Assembly: GCA_032164245.1 (NCBI GenBank)
Contig: JAVMKO010000009.1
Location: forward strand, 78,501,212 to 78,565,211
Length of the DNA stretch: 64,000 nt
Reading direction: 5' to 3'
DNA from: Sternotherus odoratus
Lineage: Eukaryota; Chordata; Testudines; Kinosternidae
Shown: positions 24,296 to 35,264 of the stretch, piece after piece
Layout: the number at the start of each line of letters is the position of its first letter
Numbering within the stretch: position 1 is the first letter of the stretch
The notes under the pieces: model-generated
Told to the model about the DNA's origin: nothing
The model's input: the letters and a program-made list of their open reading frames with translations, nothing else
Database searches by the model: none
Position numbers and translations under genes: made by a program

Positions 24296-24419
24296 AATCA
24301 GAGAGGTAGCCGTGTTAGTCTGGAATTGCAGAAGTGACAAAAGAGTCCCGTGGCACCTTAAATACTAACTAGTCTTTAATTAGTCTTTAAGGTGCCACAG
24401 GACTCTTTATCACTTTCAC
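24296..24419 (-). mobile_element. Penelope-like snap-back insertion with 14-bp target duplication
   Basis: It is flanked by aaactgtttgaaag at 24282-24295 and 24420-24433, a perfect 14-bp duplication. It begins with the inverted family 3' end (gaggtagccgtgttagtctg). It then forms a hairpin: about 35 nt from 24333 pair with about 35 nt ending near 24414, with a loop of about 11 nt. Both arms contain the family motif ggtgccac / gtggcacc. The element therefore holds its own 3' region followed by an inverted copy of part of itself. Confidence 0.85.
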
Positions 24420-24529
24420 AAACTGTTTGAAAGTCATTTGAAATCAAACACCCACGATGTAAATGCACAAATGGAACAGGTGACATTACTCTAGTGTGTT
24501 AGGTACTGAACAAACTTAGTCTTACAGTA

Positions 24530-24660
24530 GACTTTTCAAGGTAGGGATTATCTAAACAGACAGGTGAAGTGATTTACTCAAATTGCCTGACTCAGAATTA
24601 GAACCCCGGGCTCCAGATTTATAGTGCTGTGTGCTGGTCACAAGACATCACTGTCTCTCT
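24530..24660 (+). mobile_element. MIR-like SINE fragment
   Basis: agacaggtgaagtgatttac, then aattgcctgactcag, then tagaaccccgggctccag follows the MIR core order (lavished with substitutions). Only the 3' half is evident. Confidence 0.45.
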
Positions 24661-26500
24661 TGTCTATGTTTGTTGGAAAAACAGTCGTTCCCCAAACATT
24701 TGTGTGAGCGAAATACCATTATCATGAATGTTTGTGAACAATTAATATAAAGGAGCACTAAGACTAGAGGCAGTTGAAAAAATTAGCCATTTCAAATTTG
24801 AATGAATGTTCAAAAATCAGTATTTGTATTGGCTCTGGCCACTACATTTAACATGCGTACACTAGGCAAGACAGTTTACAAAGAGAAGAAAGAAATACAC
24901 AGGGTTGTCTTCTCTACTGTCTTACACCTTCTGGAGTCATTTATACCAATGCAAAATGACTAATGACCAATGTAAAATACTAACAGCTCAGAGTTGGGGT
25001 TTGTTTTGGGTTTTTTGCACCTATTTGCATGGATGCCAGGAAGTGGACAATCAGTCTCCAAACTGAGGACCTTTACTGTTTGGAAGGTCTCCTCTCGACC
25101 CATGCAGTAGGAATAAGGATAACTTCTCAACCCTTTATTCTTACAAGTTATGTTAGACATGTGATAGGACACAGGCAGACCTGGAATCTGGAATTGTATG
25201 AGGGAGTTCATTTTTGAAGCTGCACAGGATGTGAGTTGTTTGGTCTTTTGTGTCTTGACAATATATATTCAGTATTGTTGAGTCACTGCTAGCACAAGGA
25301 AAATTAAACTTGCACAGCAGGATTTGCCCCAGCCAAATGTTAATGCCTGCATCAGCCAGAGCTCAAAGCTGCCTCAGATCCTAATGTTGAGATCATGTCT
25401 ATCCAGCCTTTGGACTCTCCATGCTGTTGGTTTACATCCCATTGTCAGAAGTATCAGGTTCCTGCTGCCATTTCAGCTTTGGATCACTCCCCAGACAACT
25501 TCTTCTAACTACTTGCTGTAATGTAATTAATAGATTACTGTGAGCCAAACCCTCAAGAAACTGTTCTCCTTGCCATCCCAGTGACTGCAAATGTGTGTGT
25601 GTGTGTGTGTTTGTCTTCAGAAGCCAACAACATTGGCTGGCTAGAATGAGGCATTGGGAGTCAAGAAACATGGATTGCAGTTAATTGGCTGTTTTGCCAT
25701 TTTTGAAGTCACTCAATACCTCTGGCTGCTGGAGAAATACCAAAAACGGTTGCTCTATGGGGTGAGCGCAGCAAGAAGAGTAGCATTGTGTGAGGGACTC
25801 GTTTCCTGGGATCTTAATCTAAATTAAATGTCAGGGTTCCCCCCCCAAAAAATTGCTCATAGAAATAAAGGTTCCTGCCTGAAAACTGCACCATAGAGCT
25901 GTATCCAGTTGCATGATATCGGTAATAGCACATTCTAAAGAAGTTTTTGGTCAGAGAGAAAGTACCTCACCTTTGGGCTCCTAAGGGTTGTAGTGGGTTT
26001 TCTTAATAACATGTGACTTAAGAGCTTATTTTGTCAGAATGCTCTAAAGTCTCTGAAAATCATCTTTGTGATGGTACTACCATATGCATATGCGTTGCAT
26101 ATGTTCAAAAATGAGCTGCCATCTGGAAAGAAGGTCTTTATCACATGCAAATAGACTGTAGCACAGTCAGAGCTCTTGACAAGACATTCAAATGAGCAAA
26201 GTCTATAAATACAAGCTTAATTACTGCCAAAGCTTACCTTGGTTGAATTGAGTTCTGCTTGGTCTCCCTCTGTGCATCCAGTGCACCGTTCTATACTTTC
26301 CTAATGGCCATCGTCTTTGCAGATTGAAAATATGGCTATAAATACGTTAGCTACGTAATTTTTTTTAAATATAGTGTCATATTCTGACATTTTTGCCCAG
26401 CTTCAGTGGCACCTTACTTCATGGAAAGCCCCATTGATTTCAACTTGACTATTGGCTGAATATGGTTATACTCCTTCTGAGTAAATGTGGTACAATCTAA
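24661..26500. other. unassigned stretch with a (tg)n run
   Basis: No gene is seen. A tg microsatellite of about ten units lies at 25592-25611. At 26075-26200 there are octamer-like words (atgcaaat at 26146) and an inverted catatgc pair; this could be regulatory but is not diagnostic. Confidence 0.4.
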
Positions 26501-26509
26501 TCCCAAATT

Positions 26510-26966
26510 AGAACTGGTTGAACAAATTTTGACCGAACAATTTTCCAGCCGCAAATATAATTTCATTGAAAATAAGCGTTTTATAGAAACATGTAGGTTT
26601 CAATGAACTCTTCAGCAAAATAAAGTCAATGATCCATTTAGACTGTTTATTTAAAAAATGTTGAAACTCTTATTTTGACTTAAATATTAATATTACATTA
26701 TATTTATATATTAAATGTATTAGTCTGACATCAAAACAGAACTTTTTACTTTATCACCGCAAAATATTTTGACATTGTCAAAATGGAACAATTTGATATT
26801 GAAATGAAACATTTTTGAGTTCCAAATCTTTTTTTTTTTTTGAATTTTCATTCCGTGGGAAATCTTGAAATTTTAGTTTTTATTTGAAGTTGGAATGAAT
26901 TTTTCTTTTTTGAAAGGTCAGAATTCCCGTGGAACAGAAATTCTGTTTTTTCCACCCACCTCAACA
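26510..26966. mobile_element. long copy of the 'agctggttgaaa' AT-rich MITE
   Basis: The left end agaactggttgaacaaat and an interior of alternating gaaacat, attttgaca and cattgtcaaaatgg blocks match the family. The right part has attcccgtggaacagaaatt before a decayed terminus. No protein is encoded. Confidence 0.5.
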
Positions 26967-29500
26967 CTAAATCTTCATGCAAAATTTAGATCCTTTGGTT
27001 TCAGTATAAGGATCAAATGAAGGTAATGCGCACACTGTTATGTTTAGAACAATTTCTTGTTACCTTATTTACCATCCTATCAAGTATCTCTCTGTACTGT
27101 ATCAAGTACACTGCTCTCAGCTCCTTTCATACCCTTCACTTTCCTTTGCCTAGATCTCTTAATTAGAGAAGCTTACCCCTCCCCTTCTTTTCAAACAGCT
27201 TCTGCTGGTGGCCTCTGACCATCCTGGACAGACACCAGCATGTCTACAATACTTGATGTGGCGTCAGCCCTTCAGTCTCCGACTGCATGAGATAATTGTG
27301 TTTTGTTACAGACTGCAGCAGGATATTCCTTGCTCTGTGTGTGTGTGGTTTTTTTGTTTGTTTGTTTTTTAATGTAAAGGTACAGGTGCAGTTCAGTATC
27401 AAACTATCAAGTTTCATCCACAATGAAAGTACTCCTGATAGGTCAAGAATACACACAACCAGTTTCTACCCTCAGTTACATCCTTTAAATTAATGGGATG
27501 GATGTGTACAACTGAGGGCAAACTTTGGCCATTACAATACCTTAGGAGCCTTTGGGATGAAAGGTACTCTGTATATATTATCCTGTCAGTAAGTGCCGTC
27601 CCAAGGACCATGAGTGACTAATGTGACTCCAGAACCAAAGACAGAAAATCAACCCATTTAGAACATAAATCTTCGGTTTGGAGGTTTTCAGTTTTGTTTA
27701 TGAAAACCTGAACTTTTGAAGAAAGATTTAAAGGATTTTTTCTTCTTTTTAATTGCTGTTTTCATGGGAACAAGAAATGTTTTTTCCCCTCCAGTTCTAG
27801 CTCTAATTCGCATCTTTATTGCATTCTCCTCGTTCTTCTAAGAACAGATGGATGGATTATGTCTTCCTCAGGGAGAGGCTAAGGTAAGAGATTCCGCCAA
27901 TTAGTTCTGTCAACTGGGCAGGGTTTTCTGCCTCCCTTGTGAAAACTCTTGGGCTTGAGGATGAATCTGCAGCAGGACATCATTGTGATAGTTCTCAGGG
28001 TGCCTGGGATTCTGAGTCACCTTCTCCCCTCCGTGTCCCCAGCCTTAAACTAGAGGGAGAATTGCTTGTGCTTAACAGCTTCCTGACATCTCCAGTCTCT
28101 AACCTCCAGACATTCTCCTCTGGGTCTGCAGGTTAACAATCAGAGCAGTCCCCAAGTTCCTTTGAAGCATTCCCCCTATAGCTGTCAGCCCCTTATCCAC
28201 TGAACACTCACATTAAGGTCAGGTCTGCTGTCCCCAAAGGAACAGGGCACACACCAGCTTGAATAATTCATCTGGATCCACTCCTTGTACAATACCATAG
28301 CACTGAGCTATATTTATAGTGGAAACAACGGTGAGTTTATCATCAAATATTATGATTTAAGGATGTATGCTTCCCTCTAGCACTACCCAGGAGGCTGCCT
28401 GTCTCACGAAGGCTGGACTCCTGCTGTTCTAGTCTCCTTCTGGGATCTGAGGAGGACAGGGGGATGCCACAGGGACAGCTTGCACCCTAATTCCTTGCAG
28501 GGTTGAGGTGTTTCATGCAGTTGTTGGGGGATACTATTCTCACTCAAATGAGAAAGCCAGATCCCCAGCTTTTGTAACAGCTCCATTGCTTTCAGAGCTG
28601 ATTTACACCAGAACTCACTTGATTTGCTGCTGCTGAGTCTCAGTGATCCATATAAAAGTATTGCCTGCTTGGTGCCATTCTTAGCTCTCTTGGCAAATGT
28701 AACCTCTGTCTAATCCCACTTTCCAGAATAGCCCATTCTCCACCAACTCCTGAGCGTCCTTAAAATGGAAAGGTCTTTGAGCAAGTGGGTTTAGTCTGCT
28801 GAGCCATCCGCAATGGTGAACAGTAAATTAAAAGTATGGTCAGAAAAGAAAAGCTTCCTGTTCCAAAGAAAGAGGCATTTGAAATAATCTTACTTGTTAG
28901 CAGTGTGAGGTACAGCAATCCTATTATCAGAAAGCAAGATGATCAACTGATTACCTTATATCGAATGGCTTCTCCGCTGTGACAGACTCTGTTGATTTTG
29001 TCGCTCAAAACAAAGACTGAATCAAACCTATACAGTAATCCCACCTGAATGTAATCATTGGAGGCAAAGTTTATCTTGCTTTTCCATTCAGAAAGAGTAT
29101 TAATCCCGTGCCATCCTTATAGTAACTTCTGCACAATTGCTTCCCCTGGCTTTCTCTCTTCCACCCTGCATAGACCGCATGGGTTTCTTTCCCTGCCCAA
29201 AGTACAGTAATTTGTACAGCCTGGACATGTAATGTGGGAAGAAAATACACCTAGCGAATGTGCCAGCTATTCTAGAAATTAACACTCCCTCACTGCAATG
29301 ATTATAGAAAAAAAGTGGGACACAATAGCCCACATCTTAATAAAAAACAAACCGTTCATAAACTGTGTAATAGGTAAGCGTTGGGTGGCACATTTAGAAG
29401 GGGGTGGTGGCTCATGTTTAGAACCAAGACCTGGGAGACTCCTCTGTCTTCTCTTCCTGGCTTTACTGCTGATGATGAAGCATGAGCGCTGCACAAGTTC
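26967..29500. other. unassigned stretch, partly GC-richer (27.9-28.8 kb)
   Basis: No gene or RNA could be supported. The interval 27880-28760 is less AT-rich than its surroundings and may be a decayed LTR-type element on the minus strand, but I found no termini. A tg/gttt run lies at 27335-27368. Confidence 0.35.
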
Positions 29501-29508
29501 CACACAGA

Positions 29509-29576
29509 CCCAGATTTTCAAAGGTGCCTAATTCCCATTGATTTCAGTGGAATTAAGCATCCTTTGAGGATCTGGG
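29509..29576. mobile_element. palindromic MITE ('cccagattttcaaagg')
   Basis: cccagattttcaaagg (29509-29524) is inverted as cctttgaggatctggg (29561-29576) with two mismatches. The centre aattcccattgatttcag is itself near-palindromic. Confidence 0.6.
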
Positions 29577-29579
29577 CCT

Positions 29580-29695
29580 TAACCTCGCTGACTTGGTTTA
29601 GACATCTCTGAAATGGGTATAATGATACCTGCTTCACAATGGGGTTGGGAGCCTGGGTTAATTCATGTATGCAGAACAATGTGGGGCAAACCCTC
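29580..29695 (+). mobile_element. MIR-like SINE 3' fragment
   Basis: The order acttggtttagacatctctg, aaatgggtataatgatacc, tgcttcacaatggggttg follows the MIR region from 'cctcagtttcc' to 'gggttgttgtgag'. It is diverged. Confidence 0.55.
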
Positions 29696-29926
29696 TGGGG
29701 CAGAAGACTTCCCTGGCTGTGGGCCAGTGAGGCTAGAAAAATTTGAAGGGGAATTTAAGGGCTACTCCAGTCCATAGGGTCCACTGCCTGGAGGGAGGAT
29801 TCTTTGCTCAGTGTATCTACCCAGGGTCCAGTCAAGTTCCCTTGATTGGGCCTTGTCATCAGAATAGGGCATTTGAAATCCTTATGGCACGAGAAAAGAA
29901 GGCTGGGTGGGGAACCAGATAACATC

Positions 29927-30253
29927 TTCAAATGTTAAGGAGGACAGCTATAAAATGACACTAACCAATTGTTGTCCATGTCCACTCGACACAGGATAAA
30001 AAGTAATGGGCTTAATCTGTAGCAAAAGAACCTAAGTGAAAAATTAGAAGAAACTTGCTACCTTTATGGACATTTAAGTATTGGAATAGATTACCAACGG
30101 AGGCTGTAGAAATTCCCATCACTGGAGGTTTTTAAGAACAGGTCAGACAAGCACTGTCAGGGATGGTCCAACTATACTTGGTCATACCTCAGCACATGTG
30201 GGTGGAGTAGATGATCTCTCAAGGTCCCCGTCAACCCTACATTTCTGTGATTT
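29927..30253 (+). mobile_element. CR1 LINE, 3' end (5'-truncated, dead)
   Basis: The segment ggataaaaagtaatgggctt, tattggaatagattacca, tggaggtttttaagaacag, tgtcagggatggtcc, gtagatgatctctcaaggtc and the end acatttctgtgattt match the end of CR1 ORF2 plus its 3' UTR. In the coding phase the final part of the ORF2 C-terminus is recognisable (a SLEVFKN-like stretch) but broken by stops. It lies in plus orientation and lacks the reverse transcriptase domain. Confidence 0.85.
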
Positions 30254-31565
30254 AGATCTGGCCACTACTGCAGCTTTTTGAAGGATTCAAGATACACAGA
30301 AATAACAATATAGGTTTAAATTTATACAGCAAAAGTATCTTTCATGTCTAAACTGAAACCCCAGTGAGGACAACATTGTCTATCGTTACAACAAGCTTGT
30401 ATTTATTGGACTCTAAACCCCTTGAGACAAGGAGAATGTCTTTATTTGTATGCTGTGCAGAGCCAACTATGCTATCAAGACTTAACAAATAAATAATCAC
30501 TATAAATTTAATTAGGTGTACTCAGACTATATGTGTAATTGGTAATGCATTTTCTTTGCATGATGGGATGTGGTCCAAAGACCCAGAAGGCCACAAGAGT
30601 AAATATCATGAGGTTTGAAAATGTGTATGTAATTTATCAGGCATGTTGCAGATTATATTCCTTAGATTTCCAGGTGCTCATGTGAGACTGGAAGGAACTT
30701 TGACTGATTTTTTTTTTTCCAAATGAAAAGATGAGAATATGTTGTATTTTAGCAGGGTATGAAAGAAGAGATGGAAAGTATATAGCAGCTCGTGACACCA
30801 GCAATAAATGCAGATGATAGTAAAGAATTCTTAAAAAAAAACATTTGAAATCCCCTGCGTGTCCTTAGCACAAGACTGCAGCAGATATTTTTGAGCCCAT
30901 TGTAACAGATTGCCTCTGTTCCTAGCAGACTACTACATTTACTACACGGCTTTGAAATTGAATTGCGGCATAACAACTCAAGCAGTACTGGAAAACACTT
31001 GGCAAATCACAGTTTGTACATGATGGTATTCTGGATGAGTTAACTGAAAATGGTCTACAATACATAAGCAGCTTATTTGGACCAATTTCAAGGTTGCATT
31101 AGTTCCAACACAACACATCAAGCCAACTTCATGAATGAACTCAAGGGTTAGCTCAAATGTGCATGGGGGGGAAAATCTACTAACTCAGCACTAGGAGATA
31201 AGAGTGTGCGTCTGTAGAACTACGAGAGAATTGCAGAACTGCTTCAAGATGATCTGGTGTGATCCCCTGTTCCAAGACTGAAGGGCAAACAGGGTACCAC
31301 TTTTTCAGAAAAAAAAATTAGTAATGTTTTTGTCTATGCAACAACACATCATCTTAGAATATGTTTTTTAAAATAAGACACAATTTTATTAGGCTGGGGT
31401 TAAGGTTTGGGCTTGAAAAGTATATTTGTCACCTTTTAGCCTTAGGACTAAGCTTATTAGTGAAGGTGAAAAAAGATTTGGGCTTTCACATGCTCCTTGA
31501 TGTTTAATGCGATACAACAAAGACAGTTGTGCTCTGTTTACTGTGTGCTGAATTTTATTGTGTAA
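30254..31565. other. unassigned stretch
   Basis: No gene. 30390-30500 (gactctaaaccccttgagac, then caaataaataatcac) may be an old LINE/SINE tail but is too diverged to name. Confidence 0.4.
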
Positions 31566-31567
31566 CC

Positions 31568-31630
31568 CAGGGATAGGCAACTTATCGCATGCGTGCCAAA
31601 GGCGGCACGCGAGCTGATTTTTGATGTTTG
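31568..31630. mobile_element. hAT-type left-end fragment
   Basis: It starts cagggataggcaactt and continues ggcggcacgcgagctgat, as in a sauropsid hAT family beginning CAGGGGT(C)GGCAAC. It is cut off where the Penelope-like copy begins, and no right end was found. Confidence 0.55.
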
Positions 31631-31654
31631 ATGTATTGAATTTTGAAATAGAAA

Positions 31655-31771
31655 AACTTCCAAATCAGACTCCAAGGAGAAACTGAGGAACTGGAATTAA
31701 TTTTCAAATTGGATACAATTAACCAGGGGCTAAATAGGACTTGTGAATGGTTCTCTCATTACACTAATTGA
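31655..31771 (+). pseudogene. C-terminal coding tail of a Penelope-like element
   Basis: An open 38-codon frame ends in TGA at 31769-31771 and includes the residue run EELELIFKLDTINQGLNR. I recall this type of ending (…ELELI-KLDTI-GLN…) from the last codons of the ORF in turtle Penelope-like copies, directly upstream of the repeat with the hammerhead-like motif. The reverse transcriptase and GIY-YIG domains are absent because of 5' truncation. The position, immediately 5' of an otherwise complete terminal repeat, fits. The family attribution rests on memory and needs a profile search. Confidence 0.55.
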
Positions 31772-31952
31772 TTGCATTTCCTGAGTTAATTTACCTGACA
31801 CAGAAATCCATTTCAAAAGGTATTTTTTTCTCCTGCTGATAATGGCCCATCTACATTTAACAGCCCTCTTAGAATTGGTATGTTAATGTATAATTTTTTT
31901 TCTTTCTGTCTGTGTGTATAAATGCATCTTACTTCTGTTCCATTCTATGCAT

Positions 31953-31990
31953 CCGATGAGGTGAGCTATAGCCCACGAAAGCTTATGCTG
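31953..31990 (+). ncRNA. hammerhead-ribozyme-like motif (decayed)
   Basis: The layout is CYGAUGA, one extra base, stem II, GAAA, a very short stem III closed by AGC/GCU, then position 17. This is the minimal layout described for hammerheads of Penelope-like elements, which are thought to act as dimers. The conserved U4 is C here and position 17 is G, so cleavage is not expected from this copy. Confidence 0.5.
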
Positions 31991-32084
31991 AAATAAACTA
32001 GTTAGTCTCTAAGGTGCTACAAGTATTCCTCACTTTCTTTATGGATACAGACTAACACGGCTGCTATTCTTGAACCTTTGAAGA

Positions 32085-32640
32085 GAAAGTGAGAGACTAG
32101 GAAACATCAGCATTAGTATCTAATGCTAAACATGTTAGCAGCATTGATGACCTCAGAGGTGAAGCAGGCACCCCCAAAGAGAGACAACAAATAGGAGATA
32201 AAGATAGGAAGCCCAACAGTAACCATCAGATGAGAACAGCAGAGAACCCCAAGATTAACACCACTTAAGAACTAATGATTGCAGGATGACACTGCAAAAT
32301 GCATGGACTCAAATGGGAATTTACAACTATAAAGACGGGGTGTTCTGCCATGAAATTCTGGGTTCAGTCCTGCAAAGCCTTGGAGCATCGGATCATGACT
32401 GACAGAGTCCAGCTCCTCACTCGTGCTCAGTCTAACTAGCCATTAGATTGACCTGAACTACAACAGACTCGTAACTATAAAGACCGTCTGCGGGACTTGT
32501 GTGTGTGTGTATGTTGTGTGACTGAAAAGCATATGCTAACTGTTGTATTTTCAATAAATGTGATACATTTGCCTCTTTCATATTTGCCTGAAAAGATCCT
32601 GTGTGCTTTGTATAGCGTGACACTTATATTAGAGCTGGTC
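32085..32640 (+). mobile_element. LTR, ERV-like, family shared with 47525
   Basis: The 3' part has a tg microsatellite (32499-32512), ttttcaataaatgtgatac with polyadenylation signal aataaa at 32553-32558, and gcctgaaaagatcctgtg at its end. The same order (tg run, aataaa, cctgaaaagatcctgtgt) is found at 48160-48280. The 5' boundary is uncertain; no target duplication was found. A TATA-like actataaag lies at 32326-32334. Confidence 0.6.
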
Positions 32641-32939
32641 ATAAATATTTCTAATGTGTCAAAATTGAAAGATTGAGCAGAGATACTTGATTATTTTTTT
32701 TTACCCCGTTGCAGTGGAACCCAGCCAAAGTTTCCATCCTGCCTGGTTTCCTGACAGCTTGTCTGCCTCATTCCTTGGCCGGGGCATCTTTACCTGTGGT
32801 CCATAGGTGTAATTGCATCCATAGAAATCAGGCCAAATTAACCAACATGCACTTGCATGTCCTCCATCTTAGATAACGTCCGGCCACCCTCTCCATCATG
32901 ACGTAAAGAATTTCAAAATGTTCATTCTGTGATTCAGTG

Positions 32940-33065
32940 CAAATGCAGTTAGTCTGCCCCTCCACCCCTGGAGAGGGCATAACTGAAAGAAGGAGGACTA
33001 ATTACTAGATCAGCCTGGGCTGGGGAGATCAAAAGAGCTAATTAGCCCATTGACTGCAAGAGTAG
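32940..33065 (+). mobile_element. possible LTR remnant
   Basis: The sequence aaatgcagttagtctgcccc, ctggagagggcataactg and aaaagagctaattagccc resembles the U3 of turtle LTRs and seeds the tandem repeat that follows. This is a weak call. Confidence 0.3.
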
Positions 33066-33325
33066 CAAAGGACTGTATTGACACTGTATTGTAATACACT
33101 GTACTACATAATACACTGTACTGTATTATGTAGTACAGATCAAATGAGCTAATTAGCCCGTTGACTGCATAATACACTGTGCTGTATTATGTAGTACAGA
33201 TCAAAAGAGCTAATTAGCCCGTTGACTGCAAGAGTAGCAAAGGACTGTATTGACACTGTATTGTAATACACTGTACTACATAATACACTGTACTGTATTA
33301 TGACTGTATTGACACTGTAAATAGA
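33030..33325. repeat. complex tandem repeat of palindromic units
   Basis: The segment starting caaaggactgtattgacact at 33067 recurs 172 bp later, and agctaattagcccgttgactgc appears three times (33039, 33148, 33212, one with a mismatch). Inside each unit, tattgtaatacactgtacta and tgtactgtattatgtagtac are themselves inverted. Units contain internal inverted repeats, so slippage plus hairpin formation is the likely origin. Confidence 0.85.
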
Positions 33326-33329
33326 ATTG

Positions 33330-34320
33330 CTGCCCAGGACTGTAAGAGGGTCGTGCTTGATAAATGCACAAAGTACACAGTGGTCATTACAAACCAGAGG
33401 TGTCAGAGCCATATAGAAGGGAAGACAGGAACGGAAAGCTGCTGTCTGTCCCGTATTCCAAATTGGAATGAAATCAAATTTTAAAATACCTAAATCCTCA
33501 ATGAGACAGAATATTGCCTTTCTCCCCACAGCTGCACTTATAATTCAAGTAATCATGAGGAGTACAAGTGCTGTAAGAGCCCCTTAGCATGCAAACGTCA
33601 AGGTCTTATAAGGTTTATAGATGAGTTTTATGGCCCACTGTTATAAAGCATGCTTCTTGCATGGTTAAATATTACATGAGATGGGAAGAAATTTTCATTG
33701 CTCTTCCACAGACGTAATTGTTATGGAAAACTGATCTCTTGTTATCCATATGTTCAACCATACATCTCATTCTGTACCTGGGAATATAAAGTAGGAATGG
33801 AGAGCTAGACCAAGAGAAGAAAATAAGTTAACTTCTACAATTATCAGAACAGTCAGAAGAGCAGCTTACAAGGTTATGCCATAGTTAGTAGCAAGGAAGG
33901 AGGGATAGCTCTATAGAGCTGGAAGCGAATCCCATAATTAGAAGGAAATGTGGCACAATGATGAGCATGATGAAGGTGGAGTTGTCAGAAATCAGGTGCC
34001 CAGAGCAAAGGATACAGGTAAAGGAAGATAATGAAAGGAGAGAGGTAACCCCACTTGGTTGGCAGAAGGTGAAGATAGCGTAACAACCTGGTGGGTTTGG
34101 GTTAACAGAGCTTGAGAGGCAAGTCTTTTAGTTCACTAAAAGAGATGGTTGTTAGTGCCCCAAGGGTACAAACAGATCCCTACAGAACAAATAGGGAGTA
34201 CATATAAATGAGACTCATCCAGGTTTCATTTGGGCCTGCTCCTAATTACCCTTTTCTGTCAGAGTCACAGAAAAAGTCCAGCTACAGCAATTACCACCTA
34301 AGCTCTGCATAGCTCTGCTC
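33330..34320. other. unassigned stretch
   Basis: No gene or nameable element. A T-run of 14 lies at 34329-34342. Confidence 0.4.
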
Positions 34321-34491
34321 TGCTCTCCTTTTTTTTTTTTTTAAATCAGCTGGCCAATCATGAAGCCAGCCAATCATAAGACAGCCAAAGCTATTTCAAG
34401 GGCAGCCTCATTCCTCATACTTCTCTCTTTCCTTGTTGATTGCTGGGGTCCAAGCAATCCAGGATTTTGCTATGAAAGGGATCTGTGAATG

Positions 34492-35199
34492 TGTAGTGGG
34501 GCAGCTGCCCCACTACAGCAAAAAGGGCTTAAAACAGCCCAGGAAAGGGTTGTGGCTGGGAGCAAGCCGCTCCTAGGCTGAGTTGGGAAAAGCTGGGTTG
34601 ATTGGGAAGCGGGCTCAGCTGGGTGGCCACACCCCAAACGGACCAGCAAGCCTTTATAAAAGGGTTGAGAGGCAGGGCCTGAGAGAACAGTCTCCTCTGT
34701 CTGTAGAGGCAGACAGGCCTGGCTGCAGGGGAAGCTTAAGGTACCTAGAGTGAAGCAGGGCTGGGGCAAGGCAAGAGGAGCTGGGGAAGCTCTGGCCTGG
34801 AAACTTCCAGGCTGCAGGGCCTAGCAGAAGGCCCAACAAAAGGATACTAGGGTTACGGGGAAAGCCCAGGGTTACAGGTGCAGCAGGCCAAACCCCCCTT
34901 GCCTGTGATGAATGGCAATGATACTGCAGTCTGCCCCAGTGAACAGGGGCAAGTGGTGACTGGCAGTTGCCTAGACTGAGGCGAGGTGGGGGTCCCCCAG
35001 GGAGGGGAGACCTAAGACCTGAGGGGGTACTGCAGGGGTGCAACACCAAAGGGAAGAGGGCACCAGGGTTCAGGGAGGGACACAGGGCCAGCAGCAAGCA
35101 GGACATCGGCCTGCAGAGGGCGCTCCGGAGGCTGGACTGAGCTAATTCCGGGACGGACCAGCAGGAGGCGCCGCAGGGGTGAGTCACTGCCCTGCTACA
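34492..35199 (+). mobile_element. LTR-like block with TGTAG...CTACA ends
   Basis: It starts tgtagtggggcag and ends ctgccctgctaca, inverted with two mismatches. The first 26 bases (34492-34517) are a perfect palindrome. A TATA-like tttataaaagg lies at 34653-34663. It is GC-rich and purine-rich on the plus strand, like turtle LTRs. No aataaa and no clean target duplication were found (gaatg versus ggaag), so an unusual LTR or another class of element remains possible. The antisense frame of 190 codons across it has no motif. Confidence 0.5.
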
Positions 35200-35264
35200 G
35201 GAAGCGTCTCTTTGCGATTTCTTCAACTGGTATAAAAATAAAATAAAATAAAAAAAAAAAATAA

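Larger units (their letters stand above)
31655..32076 (+). mobile_element. Penelope-like element, longest copy
   Basis: In order: coding tail (31655-31771), non-coding stretch with tttttctcctgctgataatg, a hammerhead-like core (31953-31990), ttagtctctaaggtgctac, and the common 3' end cagactaacacggctgct to gaacc. The core reads CCGATGA, a stem II pair gtgagct/agcccac with one mismatch, GAAA (31977-31980), then agc-ttat-gct as a 3-bp stem III with a 4-nt loop. Two changes (C for U4 and G at position 17) predict an inactive ribozyme. No target duplication could be identified. Confidence 0.7.

Noticed and set aside
24296..24419. MITE-type DNA transposon, because of the inverted repeat
   Set aside because: The hairpin lies at one end only, the target duplication is 14 bp and the other end is the family's 3' terminus; retro-insertion with snap-back explains it better.
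33149..33529. 126-codon minus-strand frame
   Set aside because: More than a third of it translates the palindromic tandem repeat.
34654..35226. 190-codon minus-strand frame
   Set aside because: It is antisense to an LTR-like block, low in complexity (Ser/Pro/Leu-rich) and without domain; GC-rich repeats often leave such open frames.
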